Assembly: GCA_013824245.1 (NCBI GenBank)
Contig: PNNN01000011.1
Span: 107,396-171,395 of the forward strand
Length of the DNA: 64,000 nt
Direction of reading: 5' to 3'
DNA from: Chlorobiaceae bacterium
GTDB lineage: Bacteria; Bacteroidota; Ignavibacteria; UBA10030; SZUA-254
Position numbers and translations under genes: made by a program. Shown here piece after piece: positions 44,433 through 53,304 of the stretch (position 1 is its first letter; the number at the start of each line of letters is the position of its first letter). A model generated the notes under the pieces. It was not told the DNA's origin, searched no databases, and saw nothing but the letters and a program-made list of their open reading frames with translations.

Positions 44433-45410
44433 TTATTTCTTTCGTTCCATAACAAACTTTACAAATGCCTGTAAAGATGTTTTTGCTGAAGAATCCGGGA
44501 GTACTTGAAGAGCATCTAATGCACGATTAGAATATTCTTCGGCTCTTTGCAAAGCATATTCAATACCGCCGTATTGTTCGGCGAAAGCTATAATTTTTGT
44601 AAGCTCTTTTTTCTTAGCACCGTTTTTAATGATTCGCAGGATCTCTTTCGATTCGCTTTTCGGCGCTTTGCTCAAAGCGTGGATGAGAGGTAATGTCAAT
44701 TTCTTCTCTTTCACATCTAAACCGGTTGGCTTACCGGTGATGCTCATTCTGCTCGTGTAATCTAAAAGATCGTCACGGATTTGAAACACCATCCCCAAAT
44801 TCTCACCGAACGCATGCATCTCTTTATGAACGGAAATATCACTCGTGGCGCTTGTGGCGCCAATTTCACAGCATGTCGCGAACAACGACGCTGTTTTATC
44901 GGAGATAATTTTCAAATATGTGGATTCATCTATATCGAGATCACGGCTTTTTTTGATCTGTAATATTTCTGCTTCGCTCATCCGCCGCACAGCGTCTGAA
45001 GTGATCTTTAAAAATTGGAAATCGTTGTTATCCAGTGATAGAAGCAATCCTTTTGCAAGCATATAATCGCCCATCAGAACAGCGATCTTGTTTTTCCATA
45101 CCGCGTTGATGGAGGGGAAACCGCGTCGTGTATCCGATTCGTCAACCACATCGTCGTGTATAAGTGTGGCGGTGTGCAATATTTCAACTAATGACGCGCC
45201 ACGGTGAGTGCTTTCATTAATGTTGCCGCATGCTTTCGCGCTTAACAAAACGAGGGCGGGTCTAATGCGCTTTCCTTTTTGTTTGACAATGTAACGGGCA
45301 ATTAAATCAACGAAAGCTATCTTAGATCGTATAGCTTTCTTAAAATGAGTGTCGAAGATTTCTAAATCTCTATCGATCGGTTCTAATATTTCTTTTAAAT
45401 CCATATTCAA
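44433..45410 (-). CDS. Polyprenyl diphosphate synthase
   Basis: A 325-residue trans-isoprenyl synthase. The first Asp-rich motif is LIHDDVVDESDTRRG and the second FQIRDDLLDY; KGKRIRPALVLLSA and GASLVEILHTATLIHDD are the family context. GKPTGLDVKEKKLTLPL lies in the usual place. Bulky-residue pattern before motif one (AT) and length fit long-chain (C35-C45) synthases that make quinone side chains, but product length cannot be read with certainty. It is next to tatC, with 11 bp between. Confidence 0.93.
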   Translation of the reverse strand: MNMDLKEILEPIDRDLEIFDTHFKKAIRSKIAFVDLIARYIVKQKGKRIRPALVLLSAKACGNINESTHRGASLVEILHTATLIHDDVVDESDTRRGFPSINAVWKNKIAVLMGDYMLAKGLLLSLDNNDFQFLKITSDAVRRMSEAEILQIKKSRDLDIDESTYLKIISDKTASLFATCCEIGATSATSDISVHKEMHAFGENLGMVFQIRDDLLDYTSRMSITGKPTGLDVKEKKLTLPLIHALSKAPKSESKEILRIIKNGAKKKELTKIIAFAEQYGGIEYALQRAEEYSNRALDALQVLPDSSAKTSLQAFVKFVMERKK

Positions 45411-45421
45411 ATTATAATTAA

Positions 45422-46198
45422 TTACGCTAATGCTGCATTATCGCGTTTTCGTTTGGCGATTGCGGCTATCCAGATGCTTATTTCATATAACAACAACATA
45501 GGGAGAGAAAATACTCCCATTGTAAACGGATCGGTTGTTGGGGTTACTATCGCGGCGATAACCAATATAACCACAATCGCATGACGGCGGTACTTGCGCA
45601 TAAATTTCGGTGTAAGTATACCAAGACGTGAGAGAAAATAAGATACCATTGGGAGCTCGAAGATTAAACCCGAAATTAAAATCAATTGAAGAACGAAGCT
45701 TACATATTCGCTAACAGAAATCATATTCTGTATAGAGGGCGTGCCGAACGTGGCGAAGAACTGAAGCATGTACGGCATCATGATAAAATAAGCGAAAGCG
45801 ACACCGGCGAAAAAACATATCGACGAAAAGAAAACGATTCCCCAAATATATTTTCTTTCCTTAGGCATAAGTCCGGGTTGTATGAATTTCCAAACCTGAA
45901 ATAAAATCCATGGCGCACTGAGTACAATGCCCGACATTAATATAACAACCATGTAAAAAGTTATTTGTCCGTACGGGATAGTATTTATTAGAACGAGCGG
46001 AGGACTTGTGAGCCGGCTGGGACGAAGTATTGCCTCATTTACAATCCAATCCGAGAAGAAACCGCAGATGGCGGTAGTTACCATAAGCCCTATGACTGCT
46101 TTGACAATTCGCCATCTCAGTTCTTCGAGATGGTCGAGGAAAGTCATTTCATTTTCTGTCCCGTCTGAAGCGCCGATATTTTTTTTTCGCCATTGCAT
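45422..46198 (-). CDS. tatC: Sec-independent protein translocase TatC
   Basis: A 258-residue TatC with six membrane segments. MTFLDHLEELRWRIVKAVIGL holds the conserved N-terminal Glu-Leu-Arg motif that recognises twin-arginine signals; GQITFYMVVILMSGIVLSAPWILFQVWKFIQPGLMPKERKY is the hallmark loop, and FGTPSIQNMISVSEYVSFV follows. No TatA gene is present in the window. A lysine/arginine-rich tail ends the protein. Confidence 0.95.
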   Translation of the reverse strand: MQWRKKNIGASDGTENEMTFLDHLEELRWRIVKAVIGLMVTTAICGFFSDWIVNEAILRPSRLTSPPLVLINTIPYGQITFYMVVILMSGIVLSAPWILFQVWKFIQPGLMPKERKYIWGIVFFSSICFFAGVAFAYFIMMPYMLQFFATFGTPSIQNMISVSEYVSFVLQLILISGLIFELPMVSYFLSRLGILTPKFMRKYRRHAIVVILVIAAIVTPTTDPFTMGVFSLPMLLLYEISIWIAAIAKRKRDNAALA

Positions 46199-46204
46199 GG
46201 TTAA

Positions 46205-47299
46205 TTAAAATAAATCCTTTTCGTATTTCAGTTCTAGTGAAAAGGCAGAGAGGTATCTTTCGGGATTGTCAGAATATAAATAGATTTGATTTGAAAGAGG
46301 AATGATAGCATAATCGAATGATGGTACGAATGATGTCTCTATTCCTAATTTTCTGAGTGGTGCAATGATTCCGAAACCGTAACGAAATTCTGGATTACCC
46401 TTTACTCCATAAATACCTGTTATAGGTCTGGTGTATAATCCAAATCTTATAGAAGCTATCTCATAAAAAGTTGTTTCTATGCCTGCCCCCCAATAATCAA
46501 CGGCATCACTATTTTCTTTATATTGGTTTAATAGGTTGCAATATTGTAAAGTAATTGTACTCTTAAGTGGTGAGAACATTTCTTCTTTAATTTTATTCAT
46601 CGAGAACCTATAAGAAAATCCGATTCTTGCGTAACGAGGAATTTTTTGATATTTGTGTTCAATTAAAAAGTCTGAACCAAAATTTTGAAATGATAATCCG
46701 AATGAAATATTATCAGTAGAATGCTTAGATACTAAGAAGGGCGAATGAGAAAAAAAGAATCCCAAATCAACGATTAGAGGGTGAGTCGTGGTTTTAGATG
46801 TTTTAATCGGAACGATTGAGGAAACTGATTTCCATCCGAAATTAAATGTTTTTAGAGTTAAACCAGCAGATAAATTAGAAGCGAATTCCCTTACATATGC
46901 GAAACCGAAAGTATGATCATAATAATTTACAACTCCGGTACCTTCGGGATATGTTGGAGTGGTCATCTGCATTCTTTGCATATGGAATTTATTGTAAAAA
47001 ACTTCGAATGTCCCAATTTCAGTTTTAGCAATACTGTTAAATGAGGTGTAAAACATATCCGGATCTTGTTTCATCCAGTTGAAATATCTTTTATTGAATG
47101 AAATACTAAATTCTTCATCACTTCTTATAGTTGCTGGATTGTAGTAACTACCTGATGATGAATTGTGTAATGCAACAAACGATTCTCCCATTGATATACT
47201 TTTAGCATCCATTGGTGTATCTAGAGAATTGAAAGTGGATTGAGTAAAGCAACTTTCAGATAGAATGATAAATATGAAAAAGACAAATACAGTTCTCAT
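46205..47299 (-). CDS. PorV/PorQ-like outer-membrane beta-barrel protein
   Basis: A 364-residue protein with signal peptide ending near CFTQ. The start of the mature part, MDAKSISMGESFVALHNSSSGSYYNPATI, is characteristic of the PorV/PorQ/FadL-like family in FCB bacteria (MGgA...sg..YNPA). Alternating strands with aromatic ends follow and the end is FSLELKYEKDL. It is expected to be an outer-membrane barrel; whether it helps T9SS cargo is unknown. It ends 6 bp before tatC begins. Confidence 0.75.
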   Translation of the reverse strand: MRTVFVFFIFIILSESCFTQSTFNSLDTPMDAKSISMGESFVALHNSSSGSYYNPATIRSDEEFSISFNKRYFNWMKQDPDMFYTSFNSIAKTEIGTFEVFYNKFHMQRMQMTTPTYPEGTGVVNYYDHTFGFAYVREFASNLSAGLTLKTFNFGWKSVSSIVPIKTSKTTTHPLIVDLGFFFSHSPFLVSKHSTDNISFGLSFQNFGSDFLIEHKYQKIPRYARIGFSYRFSMNKIKEEMFSPLKSTITLQYCNLLNQYKENSDAVDYWGAGIETTFYEIASIRFGLYTRPITGIYGVKGNPEFRYGFGIIAPLRKLGIETSFVPSFDYAIIPLSNQIYLYSDNPERYLSAFSLELKYEKDLF

Positions 47300-47321
47300 T
47301 TAAAACCAGCAATAATATTCA

Positions 47322-48620
47322 TCATTGATAAAGTGGAAATCTTGAGCAAAGCTCTTTCACTTTTTGTTCTACTTGTCGGGCAATATCAAGATTTCCAATA
47401 TTCTTCAGAACATCATCAATCAACTCACCAACAATCTCCATTTCCGGTTCTTTCATTCCACGAGTTGTCAGAGCTGGTGTGCCGACACGAATACCACTCG
47501 TTATAAGCGGACTTTTGTCATCAAATGGCACGCCATTTTTATTTACGGTTATACCAGCAGGATCAAGTGCTTCCTGCGCCGCTTTGCCCGTAAGATTTTT
47601 ATTTCTTAAATCAATTAGCATTAAATGGTTATCTGTGCCACCGGAAATAATATTATATCCCAAACTCATTAGTTTTGCAGCGAGCGCTTTTGCATTTTTG
47701 ATTACCTGTTTCGCATATTCCTCGAAATTTGGTTGAAGATTTTCACCAAACCCGACTGCCTTCGCGGCAATAATGTGCATTAAAGGTCCACCCTGAATTC
47801 CCGGTATTACCATCGAATCAATTAATTCCGACATCATCTTTCTTCTTCCCGATTTCGGCGCAACAATACCGAACGGATTTTCAAAATCTTTACCCATCAA
47901 AATTAATCCGCCTCGCGGACCACGAAGTGTTTTGTGTGTTGTTGAGGTTACTACATGGCAATGGGGAAGTGGATCGTTTAATAATTTCTTTGCAATCAAC
48001 CCTGCCGGGTGAGCGATATCGGCAAAAAGAAACGCACCAATTTTATCTGCGATAACACGGAATGCTTTATAATCTATATTGCGTGAGTAAGCGCTTGCGC
48101 CAACCGTGATCATCTTTGGTTTTTCTTTTAAGGCAATTGTTTCGACCTCATCATAATCGATGTAGCCGGTTTCTTTTTTAACTCCGTATGCAACGAAGTT
48201 ATAAAGCTGACCCGAAAAATTCACAGGTGAGCCATGTGTTAGATGTCCGCCGTGAGAAAGATTCATACCCAAAACTTTATCCCCCGGTTTTATAAATGTA
48301 AAATAAACTGCCATATTCGCCTGTGAACCGGAGTGAGGTTGAACATTGGAATACTCGGCTCCGAATAATTTTTTTGCGCGGTCTCTTGCCAAATCTTCCG
48401 CCATATCAACGTACTCACAACCGCCGTAATAACGTTTGCCGGGATAACCTTCGGCATATTTGTTAGTCATAACTGAGCCGATTGCTTCAAGGACGGCGCG
48501 GCTTACAAAATTTTCGGATGCGATCAATTCAAGCTTGGTATTCTGGCGATTGATTTCGCTCTGGATAGTATTAAATACTTCGGGGTCTTGTTGGCGTAAG
48601 GTATTCATTGTGATTCCCAC
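47322..48620 (-). CDS. glyA: Serine hydroxymethyltransferase
   Basis: A 432-residue PLP enzyme converting serine and tetrahydrofolate into glycine and methylene-THF. Motifs: [63 protein letters not shown] and the PLP lysine in [27 protein letters not shown] and [13 protein letters not shown] (here [13 protein letters not shown]) complete the set. Normal length. Confidence 0.97.
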   Translation of the reverse strand: MGITMNTLRQQDPEVFNTIQSEINRQNTKLELIASENFVSRAVLEAIGSVMTNKYAEGYPGKRYYGGCEYVDMAEDLARDRAKKLFGAEYSNVQPHSGSQANMAVYFTFIKPGDKVLGMNLSHGGHLTHGSPVNFSGQLYNFVAYGVKKETGYIDYDEVETIALKEKPKMITVGASAYSRNIDYKAFRVIADKIGAFLFADIAHPAGLIAKKLLNDPLPHCHVVTSTTHKTLRGPRGGLILMGKDFENPFGIVAPKSGRRKMMSELIDSMVIPGIQGGPLMHIIAAKAVGFGENLQPNFEEYAKQVIKNAKALAAKLMSLGYNIISGGTDNHLMLIDLRNKNLTGKAAQEALDPAGITVNKNGVPFDDKSPLITSGIRVGTPALTTRGMKEPEMEIVGELIDDVLKNIGNLDIARQVEQKVKELCSRFPLYQ

Positions 48621-48638
48621 ATTATTTCTGAAAATAAT

Positions 48639-49076
48639 TTAAAGATTCGTTAGTGAATGAATTTTCTTGACTCGCATTTCATGTCTTCCTCCTTCAAATG
48701 CAGTCGAGAGGAAAATTTTTACAATTTCTGCAACTGTTTCCCAATCGGTTAAGCGCGCTCCAACGCAGAGGATGTTGGCATCGTTATGCGCCCTCGCCCA
48801 AATTGCGGCTCCTTTTGATTCAACATTTGCAGCGCGGATACCGGTGTGCTTGTTCGCGGTTATTGCCATCCCAATTCCTGTTCCGCATATTAAAATCCCG
48901 CATTGCGATTTGTTGGCACTGACACTTTCGGCTACAGCATGAGCAAAGTCCGGATAATCGCAAGATGCTGTTGAGTGGGTTCCGAAATCTTGATACTCTA
49001 TCTTCATCGTATCAAGAAGCTTTTTTATATTTTCTTTGTATTCAAAACCTGCGTGGTCTGAGGCAATTGCGATCAT
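48639..49076 (-). CDS. rpiB: Ribose-5-phosphate isomerase B
   Basis: A 145-residue RpiB. The ATG at 49076 (MIAIASDHAGFEYK) is chosen; the frame is open upstream to 49115, which would overlap the preceding gene by 28 bp. SDHAGF with the phosphate-binding Asp-His, CDYPDFA, and the active-site Cys in CGILICGTGIGMAITANKHTGIRAA are present. It interconverts ribose- and ribulose-5-phosphate. It precedes glyA by 18 bp and is likely cotranscribed. Confidence 0.94.
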   Translation of the reverse strand: MIAIASDHAGFEYKENIKKLLDTMKIEYQDFGTHSTASCDYPDFAHAVAESVSANKSQCGILICGTGIGMAITANKHTGIRAANVESKGAAIWARAHNDANILCVGARLTDWETVAEIVKIFLSTAFEGGRHEMRVKKIHSLTNL

Positions 49077-49087
49077 TGAAATATTCC

Positions 49088-50359
49088 TTATTCCTGAGCA
49101 GGTCTTTCGAACCAAACTTCGCCGCCGCTGAGCGAAAATGAAAGACGGAATATGTTATCCTTCTGTAACTGCTTGTCGGTAGTGCCGCGGAAACTGTACC
49201 CAAGATTTATATTCAAGCGCGCATCGGTAAACAACGGCGCTCCAAATCCGATAGTAAATCCTAACTCGTTCAACGGTTCATCCTTCAATTGATAATAGGA
49301 AGAGTTGTAGAAAAATCCTGCTCGGTACGCAACCCTCTGAAAATATGAAGAAGAAAGATCACGTTTGGATAGGTGCTCTAATCCGGCAGAGAAACGGAAA
49401 TTATTTCTGATCTCAGAAGAACTGTTTCCGAAGAGAGAATATTTATCCCAGTTCTGATAGAAGAAATCACCTGCGTAAAGTATTTTTTCTGTTGAATAGG
49501 CAATGCCGCCGCCAAATGAAAAAGGAATTTCTAATTTTCCGGTAACTGCATCTGCTGTGTCTCTCACCAGTATGGTTGCCGTGTTGAATGAATAATATTT
49601 TTGCTCCTTTGCTTTCAATGAAGAGCCGGTTGAAAATACTCCACCAATGGAAAACATTTGTGATTCAGGAAGGTTTAGAATTGACCTTAAACCGGTGTAT
49701 ACAAAACCTACCGTAGCGCCAAAACCATTCACTTCGATTGTGCGTGTAACTTCACTGCTCGTATAATCTGATCCAACAAAAAGTTGTTTGGTTGTATAAT
49801 TGAGTGTGCCGGAATAATAATCTATTTTCAAACCGAGACTTAAATCGGAACCGATTTTAACGGATGAACCGAGATTGGCTTGAGAGATTCCGCCATCACC
49901 GAGATATTGAATGTTGTAATTAAGCGTATCAAAAGAACTTGGAGTAATGATATTGTAATTTATTCGGCTATAAGGTGTAAGTCCGAATGCGAGAGTTATA
50001 CCATTACTCGGTGCAACTGGCAATGATACCATCAGTCCGGTAAAAGCAACCCCGCTGAAAAACCGTGATTCGTTTATGTCTTCTGCCGAAATTCCCTCAT
50101 ACAACACACCGAACGAATAACGTGTGCGGTTAAGCTGTGTCCACGCGGCTGGGTTCATCCGATTGATCGAGGCAGATGTAAGCACTGCAAACGATGCACC
50201 TCCCATACCGAACGCACGACTTGAAGGGAAATACTGTATGTCTCCTATCCCATATCGTGAACTGCCGATACCGCCGTTGCCGGCAATTAGAGATTGAAAT
50301 CCGATAAGAATCGAGAACGAAACAGTTAATATTTTCGTATAAAAAATTTGCCGTTTCAT
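49088..50359 (-). CDS. Outer-membrane beta-barrel protein of PorV/FadL type
   Basis: A 423-residue protein with a signal peptide ending about ISLIAG. The mature start GGIGSSRYGIGDIQYFPSSRAFGMGGASFAVLTSASINRMNPAAW is the common N-terminal plug/strand of PorV/FadL-like proteins. Further strands (LGLKIDYYSGTLNY, FSFGGGIAYS, GFTIGFGAPL) alternate hydrophobic residues. The C terminus FRLSFSLSGGEVWF is a barrel-like last strand. Substrate unknown. It starts two bases after the upstream lipoprotein gene ends. Confidence 0.77.
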   Translation of the reverse strand: MKRQIFYTKILTVSFSILIGFQSLIAGNGGIGSSRYGIGDIQYFPSSRAFGMGGASFAVLTSASINRMNPAAWTQLNRTRYSFGVLYEGISAEDINESRFFSGVAFTGLMVSLPVAPSNGITLAFGLTPYSRINYNIITPSSFDTLNYNIQYLGDGGISQANLGSSVKIGSDLSLGLKIDYYSGTLNYTTKQLFVGSDYTSSEVTRTIEVNGFGATVGFVYTGLRSILNLPESQMFSIGGVFSTGSSLKAKEQKYYSFNTATILVRDTADAVTGKLEIPFSFGGGIAYSTEKILYAGDFFYQNWDKYSLFGNSSSEIRNNFRFSAGLEHLSKRDLSSSYFQRVAYRAGFFYNSSYYQLKDEPLNELGFTIGFGAPLFTDARLNINLGYSFRGTTDKQLQKDNIFRLSFSLSGGEVWFERPAQE

Positions 50360-50361
50360 AA

Positions 50362-51513
50362 TTATGGTAACTTAGTGTAAATGATTGATAATTTTGGCTT
50401 CAGGTGCGATGCCGCTTTATTGTTGAAGAGAGCAAAATGATCGAGCGAATAATTTTCCGCGTAAGGTCTGATAAGCAAACCATTGTTCGGTTCGCGAACG
50501 AGCCATGTTTGAACAATAGCTTTAATATCCGCGCGGTAAACTTTTTGTCCGTTCTTGATTGCTGGTACACAAAGAGTTCCGAGTGCGGTTGAATCGAACG
50601 GGTAATAACTTTTTCGTATCAGGTGAACAAGAAGAGAATCGTGTGTGCGTGAATTTGACAACGGATTGGTTGTATCGGAGGACAACTCAAGTATTGCGCG
50701 GGTGATGCTGATTCGTTGGGGTAATTTACTTAGATCGAATTGTAATTTACCACGATGACCGATCCCGCCTTGGATTAAAATAGTGGTATCGATAACGGGG
50801 AATGTTCCGTTCGAAACGAATGTTGTTTGAACAGCGTTAGTACTAAAATGTTTGATAGTGGTATCGCCCAAAATATGATAAGCGATTGTAAGCTTTGGAT
50901 ATTGATCTGCGAGCGTTAACAATCTGGATCCTATTATAATATCGCTGCCATCCAAACCCGGCTCTAAAAGAATACCATTTGGCTTATCGATTTTGTTTCG
51001 GACCCATTTTTCAGCAAGAGAATCTATCAAGATGTTAATATCCTTTAGTCCGGTAAAAGATTGTTGAAAATCATATTTGACCGTTGGGTTATAAGAATCT
51101 TTCAACGAATCCCACAAAAAAGTGGTTTGGTCCCAACCTACGTTCATCTCGTAAACTCCGAAGCGAACGTTCCCTATTGTATCAGGGACCGAATAGTTAA
51201 GATGAAGAGTAATATAAGCCGTATCTATGATTGCTGAATCTGGCACGGTAGATATTCCTGAGAATTGCGTTAGACCGCGAGCTTCAATATTTGTTGTGCC
51301 GTTTTGATACTTTCCCACCATAAGATGTGAAGTTCCGCTGAATCGATATAGAAAAGATGTGTCGGCAGTTGAGAACAATTCAACAGTTGCTACCGAAAGC
51401 GTATCGGTCGGTGATATAAGTCCCGATCCGAAAATGCCCGGATCATCGCTGCATCCGTAAAATATGCCGATTAAAATGAGCGCGAGAATAACAATATTAT
51501 GTATGTGCTTCAT
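50362..51513 (-). CDS. Lipoprotein with DNRLRE-like region
   Basis: A 383-residue lipoprotein with lipobox GIFYGC (Cys about 21). Its middle resembles DNRLRE/carbohydrate-binding-like beta sandwiches: LTQFSGISTVPDSAIIDTAYITLHLNYS, VYEMNVGWDQTTFLWDSL, ILIDSLAEKWVRNK..NGILLEPG and a second set near 255-375 (LQFDLSKLPQRISITRAILELS; IVQTWLVREPNNGLLIRPY). Such domains occur in surface proteins. It overlaps gmhB by 4 bp and precedes the barrel protein by 2 bp, so the three genes form one unit. Confidence 0.75.
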   Translation of the reverse strand: MKHIHNIVILALILIGIFYGCSDDPGIFGSGLISPTDTLSVATVELFSTADTSFLYRFSGTSHLMVGKYQNGTTNIEARGLTQFSGISTVPDSAIIDTAYITLHLNYSVPDTIGNVRFGVYEMNVGWDQTTFLWDSLKDSYNPTVKYDFQQSFTGLKDINILIDSLAEKWVRNKIDKPNGILLEPGLDGSDIIIGSRLLTLADQYPKLTIAYHILGDTTIKHFSTNAVQTTFVSNGTFPVIDTTILIQGGIGHRGKLQFDLSKLPQRISITRAILELSSDTTNPLSNSRTHDSLLVHLIRKSYYPFDSTALGTLCVPAIKNGQKVYRADIKAIVQTWLVREPNNGLLIRPYAENYSLDHFALFNNKAASHLKPKLSIIYTKLP

Positions 51514-52118
51514 GAGGTTTTTATTGTTGCAGTTTGTGGTTGTTCTTTGTTAATAATTTCTTGTATGTATTGGACAGCGTCGATTAGATTAGCCGCCACA
51601 TAATCGATATGAATTTTATTTAAGCGGCAAATTTTTAATTCCTCTTCACCATAACCGGTCAGGACAAGAATTGTACTTGCGCCGCAATTGTTGCCGGTTT
51701 GGATGTCGATCATTTTATCTCCAACGACAAATGATCTCGATAAATCTATTCCGTGATCTTTTGATGCCTGGCGAAGCATCCCGGTTTTAGGTTTCCGGCA
51801 TTCGCAATCTATTCTATATTTATCAGATCCAACTTCGGGATGATGCGGGCAGTAATACAATCCATCAATCTTTGCGCCTTGGCTCTTGAGTTGAGCCATT
51901 AAGTTTTGATGAATTATTTCAAGTTCCTGTTCGGTTAGTAGACCGCGAGCAATACCCGACTGGTTTGTAACGATGAAAAGATGTAAGCCAAGCTTGTTCG
52001 CTATGCGAATAGCTTCAGAAGATTCTGCAATGAGTTGAATCTGGGAAGGGGAACGAAGATAATCAACTTCTTTGATGATCGTTCCATCGCGATCTAAAAA
52101 AATGCCGACGCGGTTCAT
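51510..52118 (-). CDS. gmhB: D-glycero-manno-heptose 1,7-bisphosphate phosphatase (GmhB-like)
   Basis: A 202-residue HAD phosphatase of the HisB-N/GmhB type. The nucleophile motif is FLDRDGTI, motif II VTNQSG, a CPHHP/CECRKP zinc-binding insertion (CPHHPEVGS, CECRKPKTGML) follows, and motif IV is VVGDKMIDIQTGNN. Used in heptose supply for LPS or S-layer glycans; a histidinol-phosphatase role is unlikely without his genes. It overlaps the GT5-like gene by 4 bp. Confidence 0.88.
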   Translation of the reverse strand: MNRVGIFLDRDGTIIKEVDYLRSPSQIQLIAESSEAIRIANKLGLHLFIVTNQSGIARGLLTEQELEIIHQNLMAQLKSQGAKIDGLYYCPHHPEVGSDKYRIDCECRKPKTGMLRQASKDHGIDLSRSFVVGDKMIDIQTGNNCGASTILVLTGYGEEELKICRLNKIHIDYVAANLIDAVQYIQEIINKEQPQTATIKTS

Positions 52119-52981
52119 CCGTTATTCTTAGATAGATCCCTATAAATATCGATAAGTTTTTGGGCGATCTGCGAATGCCCGGAACCATTTTCAGACTTCA
52201 TTGATACGATGGCTGACTTCCGTTTATGCAAAATTTTCTCAATGTCGTCACAGGGTTCTTTCCATATGCCTTTATCGGCTCTACTGCCGAACGTGGTAAT
52301 TACATCTGCAAACGATAAGCCCATCTTCATGAAGTTCAATCTATCTGCATCTTGACCGTTTCCATTATTGCGAAAGTGATCGAATGGAAGTCCCGATTTA
52401 TCTAAAGAACTTTTTGGGAATGAAGCATGTGGAGACAGGTTGTAAACCGTAAAAACTGTTCGAACATTTTTAAAATAAGGATCATTCTTATAGATAGTTT
52501 TTAAATAAGCCGGAATCAAACCCGCCTGCCAATCGTTACAATGAATAATGTTGGGCTGCCAGTGAAGACGCTTCAATGTTTCTAAAACACCTCGGCAGAA
52601 GAAAATAAAACGTTCGTCGTTATCGGGGAAATATTTTTTTGTCTCGGGATGAAAATATAATCCGTCGCGTTCAAAATACCGATCGTTCGAAAGAAAATAA
52701 ACAAGCACTTTATGATTATCGCTGCACAAATAAGATGATTTTACGTGGGCATGTTCGAAAGAGGCGGCTATCGGCACTTCAATGTCTTTCATGCGAAGGA
52801 GATTATGCAACTGGAACCGTCTATTGCTAATCGAACCATATCCCGGCAGCATAACCCGGATATCATGACCGAGCGATTTCAAAATTTTTGGTAAATTTCC
52901 GGCAAGGTCACCGATTGCACCTGTTTTAATGAATGGATCGGCTTCGCTTGCTACAAAAAGTATCCCTATGGGTTTTGGCAT
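52115..52981 (-). CDS. Stand-alone N-terminal domain of GT5 glycogen/starch synthase type
   Basis: A 288-residue protein with the N-terminal half of GT5 glycogen synthases: FVASEADPFIKTGAIGDLAGNLPKIL (the KTG..D motif that binds ADP-glucose), IRVMLPGYG, then PNIIHCNDWQAGLIPAYLK, VYNLSPHASFP and FADVITTFG. The C-terminal GT-B domain with nucleotide-sugar contacts (about 190 residues) is absent; instead a charged tail ends the protein. Without the second domain ordinary synthase activity is unlikely, so it may be regulatory or a degraded gene. It overlaps gmhB by 4 bp. Confidence 0.82.
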   Translation of the reverse strand: MPKPIGILFVASEADPFIKTGAIGDLAGNLPKILKSLGHDIRVMLPGYGSISNRRFQLHNLLRMKDIEVPIAASFEHAHVKSSYLCSDNHKVLVYFLSNDRYFERDGLYFHPETKKYFPDNDERFIFFCRGVLETLKRLHWQPNIIHCNDWQAGLIPAYLKTIYKNDPYFKNVRTVFTVYNLSPHASFPKSSLDKSGLPFDHFRNNGNGQDADRLNFMKMGLSFADVITTFGSRADKGIWKEPCDDIEKILHKRKSAIVSMKSENGSGHSQIAQKLIDIYRDLSKNNG

Positions 52982-53304
52982 GATGTCCGATTATTATGAG
53001 GAAATCCAATAGATTTGCAATACAATTTACGAATATTTCGCCAAAAAAACAACAATATTCTTGACATTCTTAAAAACTTTCTATATATTTACTCAAGAAA
53101 ATATTTCATCAACCGGAGCTTTCTCTATCGATTTTGTTAAAGGTTAACATTGAAAAGTCTATAACTGCGTAAGCAGATATCATTTTTTTTAATTTATCAT
53201 TAATATTGAGACCTTTAACACCATATACTGAGAGAGAAAGTCGGTTAATTCACCGAATGTCTCACATAAATCGATATTCGGTTTTTTATTTTTATCACTT
53301 GCCG
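52982..53304. other. Divergent gene-free stretch before porU
   Basis: No gene seen. It contains the porU promoter at 53061-53089 and an AT-rich leader. The porU reading frame remains open upstream to a TTG at 53206, but the ATG at 53305 with its signal peptide is the likely start. Confidence 0.6.
53061..53089 (+). promoter_or_regulatory. Sigma-70-type promoter of the T9SS locus
   Basis: TTGACA (53061-53066), 17-bp spacer, TATATT (53084-53089). It lies about 215 bp before the chosen porU ATG, leaving a long leader, or about 115 bp before the alternative TTG. Confidence 0.72.
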
